A DNA stretch of 64,000 nt from Bdellovibrio bacteriovorus HD100 (GTDB lineage Bacteria > Bdellovibrionota > Bdellovibrionia > Bdellovibrionales > Bdellovibrionaceae), in assembly GCF_000196175.1 (NCBI RefSeq), contig NC_005363.1, positions 3,162,001 through 3,226,000 on the forward strand. Reading direction: 5' to 3'. Position numbers and translations under genes: made by a program. Positions within the stretch are counted from its first letter, which is position 1; the number at the start of each line of letters is the position of its first letter. Positions 45,009-52,623 of the stretch are shown piece by piece. The notes under the pieces were generated by a model that had not been told where the DNA came from, made no database searches, and worked only from the letters and a program-made list of their open reading frames with translations.

Positions 45009-45038
45009 GCAGGAGCTATTTCTGCCCCTGCTTTTTTT
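45007..45038. terminator. Terminator between convergent genes
   Basis: AAGCAGG/CCTGCTT stem with a 13-nt loop, then a T run. It begins in the Hsp70-like stop codon and its loop contains the stop codon of the minus-strand gene. Confidence 0.6.
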
Positions 45039-45810
45039 GCGTAAGAATAAAGCGGACCGACATATCCTTGGCAAAACCAGACACCTTCAAGCTTGCGAAA
45101 GACCCCTCCTGCAGGCGCTGCACGGGGGTTTGGCCTTCGGCGACCTTGGAGCCGCCCATTGGGATTGCAGTGAAGCTTAACATGGTCGAAAAAGACTCAA
45201 GGCGATCCGGACGATTTTCAAGGCGGTAAGAGGTCGAATCCACGAACATACGTATTCCGTGACGCTCTTCCAATTCGCCAGGCGCTTCGTAGCGGTATGA
45301 AATTCCATAAAAATCAGATCTGCGATTGAACAACTGCTCGGCCTGATAGTCACTGTACTCGATCATCGCACAATCGCCATTCACACACCATTCAGCCGAC
45401 AAACTGACTGTCGGCAACGGAGCTTGAGGAAAATAAAAATCAGGCAGCGCCGCGACGCGAGTGTGCACAGCGCAGTCCCGATCATCCAGACAGATCTGCA
45501 AATCCAGATTCTGCTCGGTGATGGTGAGGGTTTCAACAAGACCTGTCTCGAGGTTCACAAGTTGCCACTGACGGCCATCGTTGTTTTGAATTTGATATTT
45601 AACTTTATAGTAGTGCGCACCCAACGAGATCACACGATCCACGTGATCTTTGGCAAAGACATACCAAGAACGAAACAGACCCGGATATCCTTGGCCGCCA
45701 GAAATATAGTTTTCCGCCACCCACGCGCCTTCAACGGCTCCGGCCCGGGCAGGCCCGCCAACGATACAAACCACCAGACACAAAAGAGATGCGGTAAAAA
45801 AGTTTCTCAT
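45016..45810 (-). CDS. Exported protein of unknown function
   Basis: The 264-residue product has a signal peptide (about 1-24, MRNFFTASLLCLVVCIVGGPARAGA). The mature part has several Trp and Tyr residues in short strands and two cysteine pairs (LQICLDDRDCAVHT and EWCVNGDCAMIEYSD), likely disulfides. The segment GAHYYKVKYQIQNNDGRQWQLVNLETGLVETLTI looks like a beta-sheet domain seen in small periplasmic or lipocalin-like proteins. No family identified. It converges with the Hsp70-like gene and is divergent from the dioxygenase gene. Confidence 0.6.
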   Translation of the reverse strand: MRNFFTASLLCLVVCIVGGPARAGAVEGAWVAENYISGGQGYPGLFRSWYVFAKDHVDRVISLGAHYYKVKYQIQNNDGRQWQLVNLETGLVETLTITEQNLDLQICLDDRDCAVHTRVAALPDFYFPQAPLPTVSLSAEWCVNGDCAMIEYSDYQAEQLFNRRSDFYGISYRYEAPGELEERHGIRMFVDSTSYRLENRPDRLESFSTMLSFTAIPMGGSKVAEGQTPVQRLQEGSFASLKVSGFAKDMSVRFILTQKKQGQK

Positions 45811-45928
45811 AGAAATAAGCCTAACTTCGCTTCCTCACCGAGTCACAATGCAATGTGATAGAAGCGCACTGTTCCACCCGTGCAACAGTGATTTGCATTT
45901 CCGCGGCCTAGCGAAACAGTCAAAACTA

Positions 45929-45936
45929 GCCGATAA
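45929..45936 (+). promoter_or_regulatory. Sigma-28-like -10 element GCCGATAA before the dioxygenase gene
   Basis: A perfect GCCGATAA ends exactly 7 nt before the ATG at 45944, as at the two fibre genes and the protease. No Shine-Dalgarno and no clear -35. Confidence 0.45.
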
Positions 45937-45943
45937 TCAAAGC

Positions 45944-46867
45944 ATGAAACTTCCTTCCCGGCCTTTCAGTCGCAGATCTTTGCTTTTCGGTGCCGGCAGC
46001 CTTGCTGCTGTCGCCGGGCTTAGTCAGCTGACCTCGGCCAAGGAGCTGCTTATGATTTTCGACCCCTCCCGCAAAAATGACTCTGCAAAAATGCCCGCTC
46101 TGTTTATCGGTCACGGCAGCCCTATGAACGCCATCGAAGACAATCAATACGGTCAGCGCTGGCTGGAGCTGGGTCAAGAGATCGGAAAACCCAAAGCGAT
46201 TCTTTGTGTGTCGGCCCACTGGCTGAGCGCCGGGACTTGGGTCACCCAAATGGAACGACCGCGCACGATTCATGACTTCTATGGTTTCCCCCAAGCCCTG
46301 CACGATATGCAATACCCGGCTCCGGGAAATCCGGAACTGGCAGCAGAGCTTCGCCGCCTTTCCAAGAATCCAAAAATTCAAGCCGATGAAAAATCCTGGG
46401 GCCTGGATCACGGCACATGGTCCGTGCTGGCCAAGATGTATCCCGAGGCCGACGTGCCGGTGGTGCAACTATCCATCGATATGTCAGAGCCCGCAAGTTT
46501 CCATCTGGAGCTGGGTAAAACCCTGGGCCAGTTGCGTGAACAGGGTGTCTTGATTCTGGGAAGCGGAAATATCGTTCATAACCTGCGTCGCATGGACTGG
46601 AATCAGCCGCGCAAGGGTTTTGACTGGGCTGAAGAATTTGATGAATGGGTGAAGGCTCGTCTGATCGATCGCGATTTTAAAGCCATCGGTGATGACTATG
46701 CCAAAACCCTGGCGGGACAACTGAGCGTGCCGACGCCGGATCACTATCTGCCTTTGCTGTATGTGCTGGGTGCCGCCGATGAAAAAGACAACCTGAAGTT
46801 TGAGCTGGAAGGCTTTGACATGGGAAGCATCTCGATGCGCGCGCTGAGCTTTGGCAGAAAGGTCTAA
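45944..46867 (+). CDS. ygiD: DODA-type extradiol dioxygenase (YgiD-like) with Tat-like signal
   Basis: Class III (LigB-type) extradiol dioxygenases open catechol rings using non-haem Fe or Zn. The family marks are ALFIGHGSPMNAIEDN (metal His), SAHWLSAGTWVTQMERPRTIHDFYGFP (metal His), LDHGTWSVL, and ILGSGNIVHNLRRM. Length from PALFIGHGS on fits YgiD (about 260-270). Added here is an N-terminal RRSLLFGAGSLAAVAGL, a twin-arginine signal, so the enzyme would be exported folded with its metal. E. coli YgiD has no such signal. The start at 45944 is chosen from the GCCGATAA-N7-ATG context. It is followed 3 nt later by a hydrolase gene. Confidence 0.85.
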   Translation: MKLPSRPFSRRSLLFGAGSLAAVAGLSQLTSAKELLMIFDPSRKNDSAKMPALFIGHGSPMNAIEDNQYGQRWLELGQEIGKPKAILCVSAHWLSAGTWVTQMERPRTIHDFYGFPQALHDMQYPAPGNPELAAELRRLSKNPKIQADEKSWGLDHGTWSVLAKMYPEADVPVVQLSIDMSEPASFHLELGKTLGQLREQGVLILGSGNIVHNLRRMDWNQPRKGFDWAEEFDEWVKARLIDRDFKAIGDDYAKTLAGQLSVPTPDHYLPLLYVLGAADEKDNLKFELEGFDMGSISMRALSFGRKV

Positions 46868-46870
46868 GTC

Positions 46871-47533
46871 ATGAGCCTGCAATACATCTATCGTCCGGCA
46901 AAAGTTAAATCCTCTGAAAAATCCCCCGTGCTGTTGTTGCTTCACGGGGTTGGCTCCAACGAGCAGTCACTGCTTTCACTGACTGAGGGACTCGATCCCC
47001 GCTTTGCGGTTTACAGTTTGCGCGCTCCTCTGGTTTTGGGGGCCGGAAGCTTTGCGTGGTTTCATGTGAATTTCACTGCCCAAGGTCCTTTGCACAACCA
47101 GCAAGAGGCCGAACAATCGCGAAAGATCCTGATTGATTTCATTCGTACCTTGCCAAAAGAAAATCCGGACATCGACGCTGAGAATATTTTCGTTCTGGGA
47201 TTCAGCCAGGGTACGATCATGGGACTTTCTTTGGCTTTGACCGAACCCGATCTGTTCAAGGGCCTTGTCGCCATTTCCGGGCGCACACTGCAGGAAACTT
47301 CCGCGCAAGCCAAAGAGCGCACCTATTCGCGTTCACCGAAAGTGCTGCTGATGCATGGACGTCAGGACAGCAAACTTCCCTATACTCACGGCTTGAACAC
47401 CGAGGCCGTATTGAAGGCCGCCTCATTTGATTTTCAATTTGAAAGTTATGAAGCAGACCATCACATCACGCCGCAGATGCTTCAGGACCTGCACCAGTGG
47501 CTAATAAAACGCATTTCAGCCGGACCGCAATGA
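46871..47533 (+). CDS. Alpha/beta hydrolase, phospholipase/carboxylesterase type
   Basis: The 220-residue protein is an alpha/beta hydrolase. The oxyanion region is LLLLHGVGSNEQSL, the nucleophile Ser is in VLGFSQGTIMGLSLAL (G-F-S-Q-G), the acid is in LMHGRQDSKLPY, and the His is in EADHHITPQM. This set is the YpfH/carboxylesterase family, which cleaves short-chain esters. No signal peptide. It follows the dioxygenase stop by 3 nt, so the two are co-transcribed; DODA-like dioxygenase plus esterase pairs may act together on an aromatic ester. Confidence 0.88.
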   Translation: MSLQYIYRPAKVKSSEKSPVLLLLHGVGSNEQSLLSLTEGLDPRFAVYSLRAPLVLGAGSFAWFHVNFTAQGPLHNQQEAEQSRKILIDFIRTLPKENPDIDAENIFVLGFSQGTIMGLSLALTEPDLFKGLVAISGRTLQETSAQAKERTYSRSPKVLLMHGRQDSKLPYTHGLNTEAVLKAASFDFQFESYEADHHITPQMLQDLHQWLIKRISAGPQ

Positions 47534-47611
47534 TTTGCTGCGGCCTCTCAGTTACATTTTTGCTGCACAATGCGCTAACATTGGGTATCTGAACGACTAA
47601 GAGGTGAACTT

Positions 47612-47899
47612 ATGATTCAAGCATTCCGTATTTTGGGTTGGCTCGAAGGGGCTTCCTTCCTGATTCTTCTTTTGATCGCTATGCCTATGAAATACATGGC
47701 CGGCAATCCCGCTTTGGTTAAATCCATGGGTCCAATCCACGGTTTCCTGTTCATCGGTTACATCCTGATGGCAAACTTCATTGCCAGCGAACTGAACTGG
47801 TCTATGAAACAAAGAATTCTTTCCTTCGCAGCCGCCGTGCTTCCCGCCGGCACTTTCTGGTTTGAACGTAAATATCTCGATAAGAAAGAGACTGTTTAG
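47612..47899 (+). CDS. DUF3817 small membrane protein
   Basis: The 95-residue protein has three hydrophobic segments and the DUF3817 pattern: FRILGWLEGASFLILLLIAMPMKYMAG, then GPIHGFLFIGYILM, then LPAGTFWFERKYL. The E-G-x-S-x-x-x-L, G-x-x-H-G and P-x-G-T-F-W-F-E motifs define the family. It is often next to transporters; function unknown. GAGGTG is the ribosome site, a TTACAT/TAACAT-type promoter lies about 50 nt upstream, and a strong terminator follows. Confidence 0.85.
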   Translation: MIQAFRILGWLEGASFLILLLIAMPMKYMAGNPALVKSMGPIHGFLFIGYILMANFIASELNWSMKQRILSFAAAVLPAGTFWFERKYLDKKETV

Positions 47900-47908
47900 G
47901 AAAAACAA

Positions 47909-47937
47909 AAAAGGCCCGGAAACGGGCCTTTTTTATT
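47909..47937 (+). terminator. Intrinsic terminator after the DUF3817 gene
   Basis: AAAAGGCCCG/CGGGCCTTTT perfect 10-bp stem with a GAAA tetraloop, then T-rich. The A run in front makes it usable also for the minus-strand gene ending at 47957. Confidence 0.9.
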
Positions 47938-47956
47938 TTCCAGAAGATCTCTTTCT

Positions 47957-48889
47957 TTACCTAACTCCGCCAAGAGTGCTCATTGCATAATCCATTCTTA
48001 CTTTGAACTCATCAGACCTGAGATAGTCGTATGCTCTTTTGCCAAAAATGACTGCATCAAAATCTTTGCCCATCTTTTTATTCAGATAGATGGCCACTAC
48101 GATGGCTGGAATTAATCCGACGACCACAGGACCCGGCACTAACGCCGAAACAGTAAAGGTGGCGCCAGCAATGATTCCTCCGCGCGAAATGGCTTTGCCA
48201 CATACCAAAGAATTGTATCCCATGGCCATGGCAACAACTGCAATTGCCAGAGTTAAAGGATTTATAGACACTGCACCGCCGACCAATAGCGCACCAATCG
48301 TTTTTGAAAAGTTCTCTTTGTCTTCCTTCTTCCATGCAAAGAACAAACCCACCGCACTCAGCGTACCGGCAAGAATAGCTTCAACAGCCTCCTGGCCATT
48401 AACTGTAACCAAGTCCCGGGCCGTCTCTTCATCAAAGACTTTTCTTAGGATTAGATAAAGGTTCTCTGTTAAATCGCCGAAAACCGGCATTCCCGCCGGA
48501 GAGGACAGATCCGTAAAATATGCTTTTGACCATTCTTGAAATATTTCAGAATTCGACCAGTCGTTCTCTTTCCCAATCTGTCTGGCGCGCTCGATCGATT
48601 CAAAGAATGTGTGTCCGCCATCAAGTATCCTATGGTTAGAGGGTGAAAACTTAAGCAATGTATCAGCATCAATCGCTCCGACGCCTGATTTCAGAAAATC
48701 GGAATCCATAGCTTTTGATACTTCAGACTTATAGGTATTCAAGGATTGAAACCAATCCATTGAAGACACTTGCTGAGATATAACTGAAGCAGATGAAACA
48801 CCTACCGCGAAGAGGGACTTCGATTCGTTTTTAATTTTTTCAATTGTTTCATCAGCGATACCGATAGCTTCAAAGAGAGTCTTCTTCAT
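47957..48889 (-). CDS. AT-richer orphan membrane protein, unknown
   Basis: The 310-residue product has a soluble N-terminal half (about 1-165, helical, with MDWFQSLNTYKSEVSKAMDSD). A C-terminal half follows with three or four Gly/Ala-rich hydrophobic segments (LAGTLSAVGLFFAW, GALLVGGAVSINPLTLAIAVVAMAMGY, GIIAGATFTVSALVPGPVVVGLIPAIVVAIYL). No signal peptide. The base composition is visibly AT-richer than the neighbours, so it may be a recent arrival. A sigma-28-like promoter precedes it. It is not a family I recognise. It lies next to the GC-rich element at 49035-49149. Confidence 0.65.
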   Translation of the reverse strand: MKKTLFEAIGIADETIEKIKNESKSLFAVGVSSASVISQQVSSMDWFQSLNTYKSEVSKAMDSDFLKSGVGAIDADTLLKFSPSNHRILDGGHTFFESIERARQIGKENDWSNSEIFQEWSKAYFTDLSSPAGMPVFGDLTENLYLILRKVFDEETARDLVTVNGQEAVEAILAGTLSAVGLFFAWKKEDKENFSKTIGALLVGGAVSINPLTLAIAVVAMAMGYNSLVCGKAISRGGIIAGATFTVSALVPGPVVVGLIPAIVVAIYLNKKMGKDFDAVIFGKRAYDYLRSDEFKVRMDYAMSTLGGVR

Positions 48890-48908
48890 TCACAACCCCA
48901 CTCTTGCT

Positions 48909-48936
48909 ACATCGGCATAAACAAAATTTAACTTAA
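48909..48936 (-). promoter_or_regulatory. Sigma-28-like promoter of the AT-rich orphan gene
   Basis: On the minus strand TTAAGTTA, 12 nt, GCCGATGT. TAAG is exactly 15 nt before GCCGAT, the same layout as at 29488-29515. The ATG is 19 nt further on, after GTGGGG. Confidence 0.45.
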
Positions 48937-49034
48937 AGGCTGCATCACTTCGAGACAGAGGCTTTTCGGCAAAAAACTAAACGCATCGCTTCGGAAAAAG
49001 TAAGTAGGTACCTTTTAAACCAATATCAAAGGTT

Positions 49035-49149
49035 GCTCAAAACGGTTCAGCCGCAAGGCGGAGGGGGTCGGCTGCCACGGAGGCGTGCTCCTAGCACGTC
49101 GGAGAGCAAGACGGCCCCCGACAACGCAGTCGGATGGGCCGTTTTCAGC
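49035..49149. ncRNA. GC-rich multi-hairpin intergenic element (candidate structured RNA or mobile repeat)
   Basis: An outer stem (GCTCAAAACGG 49035-49045 with CCGTTTTCAGC 49139-49149, one mismatch) encloses three hairpins. They are CCGC/GCGG (49051-49061), CGTGCT/AGCACG (49084-49098), and ACGGCCC-CCGAC/GTCGG-(AT bulge)-GGGCCGT (49111-49142). The third ends in TTTT on the plus strand and overlaps the outer stem, so the two are alternatives. The element abuts the 3' end of rlmI. It could be a structured RNA, a terminator for rlmI, or a dispersed repeat; sequence alone does not decide. Confidence 0.45.
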
Positions 49150-49156
49150 GACCGCC

Positions 49157-50461
49157 TTAATGCACGTAGTGGACGTACATTTTTAGGTAGAACCCTTCCG
49201 GGAACTGCATCAGTGTCGGATGGTCAGCCGCATGGCCCCCGCGCAGAACGCTGCGAAGTTCGGCGTAGTTTCTCAAAGACGCCTTACGAATGGCATCGCG
49301 GAATTCTTCTTCTTCCAGCAAACCGGAACAAGAGCATGACGCCACAAATCCGTTCTTTTTGACCAGACGGAATGCGTGCGTGTTCATCTTAAGGTAAGCG
49401 TGCTTCCCGATTGGGATGTCTTTTTTGGATTTGATAAACGCCGGTGGGTCCGCGATCACGATGTCATAGTGAGTGCTTGGCAAAGCCGCCAAACCTTCAG
49501 ACACGTCCATTTCGTGAACGATGACTTCCGCCCCTTCACGTTCGGCATTCTTCTTCGCGAAAGCCAATGCGGTCTTGGAGATATCTGCCAAAGACACTTC
49601 CACTTCAAAGCCCAAAGACTTCAAAGCACGTGTGATCTGCGTGGACCAGTGACCGACATAGCAGCACAGATCCAAAACACGGATCTTGCGCGGCTGTTGG
49701 GTTTTGGCCCAGTTCTTAAATAACCCCACTGCCAGGAAGATGTTGTGAGTCTGATCCAGGAAGAAACCCGTTTTTTGGCCTTCAACCAGATCACAGCTCA
49801 TGGTGATGGTGCCGTCGTCACCTGCGGCGTTTAGCACGATCTCAACATCGCGCAGGTTCATGTCCGGCAGATCCTTGATCAGGCGCGGTTCTTCAACCTG
49901 CAAGCCTTCAAGCTTGCGCACACCCACGTCGTTACGAATCACCACAGCCGTTTGATCCCAGCCAAACTCGGACAGACCTTGCGCATGAGCTTTTTCAGCC
50001 AAACCTTTGAAGAAGCCTTCGGCATCCTTCAGGGCTTCGTTCATTCCCGCCGTCACCAACTGGGCAGCAAAAAGCTGAGCACGTTTGCCGTTTTGTACGA
50101 TCACATAGTAATCCAGAACCAAACCTGGGATGAAATCAGATTCGCCAAACGCCAGACGGAAGCTGCCACGGAAGCCCGCAGCCTTTCTTACGCGCCAAGA
50201 GTTGAAGATCTTTTCATGAAGGAAGTCAAAACTGGTAGGATCCTTGTCCTGGCTGTTGAAGCTCAACGCACGGAAAGAAATCAGGGAATGAGGATTGCCG
50301 TAACCGCGGGCCAAAAACTGCCCCTTGGAATCCTGAAGCTCTACCGCCGCACCTGCGGGATGACCCTTAGGGCTTACCAGCAGCTCGTTTGAGAACACCC
50401 ATGGGTGTCCACTGCGAATTCTTTTATCGGCTCCCTGACGAAGACGCCACACTGTCATCAT
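49157..50461 (-). CDS. rlmI: 23S rRNA m5C methyltransferase, RlmI family
   Basis: RlmI methylates C1962 of 23S rRNA. The N-terminal PUA domain reads WRLRQGADKRIRSGHPWVFSNEL. A middle domain follows (FHLEKIFNSWRVR-like region, then FIPGLVLDYYVI). The SAM-binding Rossmann core has VLDLCCYVGHWSTQ (motif I, about 268) and ADISKTALAFAKKNAER, and the catalytic region is IVIADPPAFIKSKKD with the later Cys-rich VASCSCSGLLEEEEF. At 434 residues it is slightly longer than E. coli RlmI (396). It begins a run of minus-strand genes downstream of the phytase-like gene. Confidence 0.9.
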   Translation of the reverse strand: MMTVWRLRQGADKRIRSGHPWVFSNELLVSPKGHPAGAAVELQDSKGQFLARGYGNPHSLISFRALSFNSQDKDPTSFDFLHEKIFNSWRVRKAAGFRGSFRLAFGESDFIPGLVLDYYVIVQNGKRAQLFAAQLVTAGMNEALKDAEGFFKGLAEKAHAQGLSEFGWDQTAVVIRNDVGVRKLEGLQVEEPRLIKDLPDMNLRDVEIVLNAAGDDGTITMSCDLVEGQKTGFFLDQTHNIFLAVGLFKNWAKTQQPRKIRVLDLCCYVGHWSTQITRALKSLGFEVEVSLADISKTALAFAKKNAEREGAEVIVHEMDVSEGLAALPSTHYDIVIADPPAFIKSKKDIPIGKHAYLKMNTHAFRLVKKNGFVASCSCSGLLEEEEFRDAIRKASLRNYAELRSVLRGGHAADHPTLMQFPEGFYLKMYVHYVH

Positions 50462-50464
50462 AAA

Positions 50465-51568
50465 CTATTCACCCTCAACTGCGAAAACAACCAACTCGGT
50501 GATTTCTTTTTTTGAAAAATTATTGTCACTCATTATCAGCAAACTGCGCCGGCCATCCGGAAGTTTCGGCCCCCAGGCCAAAGCTTCAAAGTTCTGCACA
50601 CGTTTGTCGCCACGTTTTTTACCAAGATCAGATTCAAAATCCACCAGCTTTGTTTTTTCAACACCCGTGAACTTCGCACCTTCCAACTTACTCACACCCG
50701 AAACGTCCGTGCCCTTGGCAAGGTCCACCAGATACAGCGTGATCGTATTGGCCCAGATCTTTTTCGGCAGCAGGCGCACTCCGCGTTCCAGCACAATCAG
50801 CTTTGTTTCACTGACAGCCAGGATTTCCGAAGCCCCGCGGAAGACTTCTTTTCCCCCATGCCCGTCTTTCAACGGATCCAGGCGATAGGCGTACTCGGCC
50901 ACCGGCTGATAGCCTTTTTCAGGCTTGTCTTCGTACTTGAGAATTCGCAGCCAGTCGCCTTTTTCCTCTTCCCCGGCGACATAATCCTGAAAAAGGGAAG
51001 TTTCTACACTCGCAAACAGCACCTTTCCGTCATTGGAACTTGAGAGTCCCTCAAACGAAAGGTTGTTCTGCACGCCCTGCTTTTGCTGGCCGATGGATTC
51101 AGGTAAAAACTTGGCCGGAATGGGCAGGTCAGCTTTCCACGCCCCTTGCGGATCTATACGAAAGATCCGGGGCATTTCGCGGGGTTTGGAGTTGTTGTCG
51201 CCCTCAGAAGAAACCAGCAAATCCCCTGACGGCAACAGCGCCAGCCCCTCGGGATCCAAAATCGCGGCCCGCTCCCCGGTTTTGGGAAGGCCCGAAATAA
51301 AGCTGACGGATTTAGGATTTAAAGAAACAGACTTCCCCGAGATCTTCAGGTCAAAGCCGTAAAAGCGAGGCTCCCCGAACTTTCCACGATCATCAGAAAG
51401 CGCCCACAAGGTGTCGCCATTGAAGACCATGCCGGAAAGACCACCGATGGTGGTCTTTTTGAACTCGGTACCGGTTTTGATGGAGGTTTCACCGAAATGT
51501 TCCAAACTCAAAGCCTGCGCTTTGAGTGAGAACAGCAAAACCAGGCAAATTCCGGTTCCTCGAAGCAT
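50465..51568 (-). CDS. Exported esterase-like (phytase-like domain) protein
   Basis: The 367-residue protein has a signal peptide (MLRGTGICLVLLFSLKAQA). The mature part is the 'esterase-like activity of phytase' type beta-propeller: TTIGGLSGMVFNGDTLWALSDDRG, then DPEGLALLPSGDLLVSSEGDN, then LSFEGLSSSNDGKVLFASVET. D-P-E-G and F-E-G-L are family marks. It is expected to be periplasmic; the substrate is not known. It is 3 nt upstream of rlmI and 1 nt after the Rieske gene, so these minus-strand genes are probably one transcript. Confidence 0.83.
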   Translation of the reverse strand: MLRGTGICLVLLFSLKAQALSLEHFGETSIKTGTEFKKTTIGGLSGMVFNGDTLWALSDDRGKFGEPRFYGFDLKISGKSVSLNPKSVSFISGLPKTGERAAILDPEGLALLPSGDLLVSSEGDNNSKPREMPRIFRIDPQGAWKADLPIPAKFLPESIGQQKQGVQNNLSFEGLSSSNDGKVLFASVETSLFQDYVAGEEEKGDWLRILKYEDKPEKGYQPVAEYAYRLDPLKDGHGGKEVFRGASEILAVSETKLIVLERGVRLLPKKIWANTITLYLVDLAKGTDVSGVSKLEGAKFTGVEKTKLVDFESDLGKKRGDKRVQNFEALAWGPKLPDGRRSLLIMSDNNFSKKEITELVVFAVEGE

Positions 51569-51569
51569 C

Positions 51570-52610
51570 TTAACTTCTCCAGCGAAGCTCAGTTTCTTTC
51601 ACAGGGTGATTGAATTCACGTTTACCCTCAAGATGGTCATGGTACTCAGTTTTCAAAGCATAGTACCACTTGGCTTGAGTGTCGGCGTCCTTGATCAGCA
51701 TCAGACTTGGATCATAACGTAGACCGTCTTGCTGTTTGGTCACCGCATCCATGTCCTGACCCAGGAACTTTTTAGAGAATTGATGAATCGCCGGCTTCAA
51801 AAGTGTCAGCCAAGGGATGTCCCAGTACGCCAATTGAGTCACACGCGTGTTGTTTTCATCCACCGGAGTCAGCGCCGTATAAGAATAGAAATTACGAGGA
51901 CCGACTTCGATATGCTCGACACGCACGCAAGGAAGCGTGAAGGTGATCTCGGTCGTCGGAGTGCCGCCAAGGATCTTATAAGCCTTGGAATTTTTCGAAG
52001 GCTGGTGACGAACCATCTGGAAACCGTAATTTACCGGAGCAAATTTCTTTTTCTTTTCCAGCATGGTTTTTTCAGAACGCCAGAACCAGCTTTTGTGCAC
52101 GTAAGGACCGTGCGCCGGGTCCATCAGGCCGATCACCGCGTGATCGACGTGACATGGGAAGTTCACCACGTAAGTCAGATTCGGTTTCACATCCGCCGGG
52201 AACGCTTTCATCACCGGAATCGCCGGTGCTTTGGAAACATCATAGTCCTTGTCACCCACAAAGACCCAGATCAGGCCTTGAGCTTCGTGAACAGGATAAG
52301 AGCGCACTTTGATTTTATTCGGATTCAGTTCCTGATCCGGGCACAGGGAAGGAATCTCGGTGCACATGCCGGTGCCGTCAAACTTCCAGCCGTGATAAGG
52401 GCATTCGATCTGATCATTCACCACGCGGCCATAGCTCAGCGGAATGCCACGGTGGGGACAGATATCACGCATCGCCGACACTTTGCCTTTAGAATCACGA
52501 TAGAACACGATGGGCTCACCCAAGATCTTGCGGGCCGTGGCTTTATTCACCGCCAGCTCTGCACTTGGAATTCCCACATACCAAACATTTTTCAAAAATC
52601 CGCTGTACAT
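51570..52610 (-). CDS. Rieske non-haem iron oxygenase (aromatic ring-hydroxylating type)
   Basis: The 346-residue protein has a Rieske [2Fe-2S] domain, CPHRGIPLSYGRVV and CPYHGWKFDGTGMC (C-x-H and C-x2-H, about residues 50-85). The C-terminal catalytic domain has the mononuclear iron site DHAVIGLMDPAHGPYVHKSWFW (bridging Asp and two His). This is the alpha subunit of a PaO/vanillate-demethylase-like group, which uses O2 and electrons from a reductase. No reductase or ferredoxin is nearby. Substrate unknown. It is followed directly by the phytase-like gene. Confidence 0.88.
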   Translation of the reverse strand: MYSGFLKNVWYVGIPSAELAVNKATARKILGEPIVFYRDSKGKVSAMRDICPHRGIPLSYGRVVNDQIECPYHGWKFDGTGMCTEIPSLCPDQELNPNKIKVRSYPVHEAQGLIWVFVGDKDYDVSKAPAIPVMKAFPADVKPNLTYVVNFPCHVDHAVIGLMDPAHGPYVHKSWFWRSEKTMLEKKKKFAPVNYGFQMVRHQPSKNSKAYKILGGTPTTEITFTLPCVRVEHIEVGPRNFYSYTALTPVDENNTRVTQLAYWDIPWLTLLKPAIHQFSKKFLGQDMDAVTKQQDGLRYDPSLMLIKDADTQAKWYYALKTEYHDHLEGKREFNHPVKETELRWRS

Positions 52611-52623
52611 AAATTCCTCTGAA

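Noticed and set aside
49033-49362. 109-codon frame over the GC-rich element
   Set aside because: Runs through the hairpins into the antisense of rlmI; no ribosome site, low plausibility as protein.
50424-50431. GCCGATAA on the minus strand inside rlmI
   Set aside because: Lies within coding sequence with no ATG at 7 nt; a chance occurrence, which also shows the motif alone is not sufficient.
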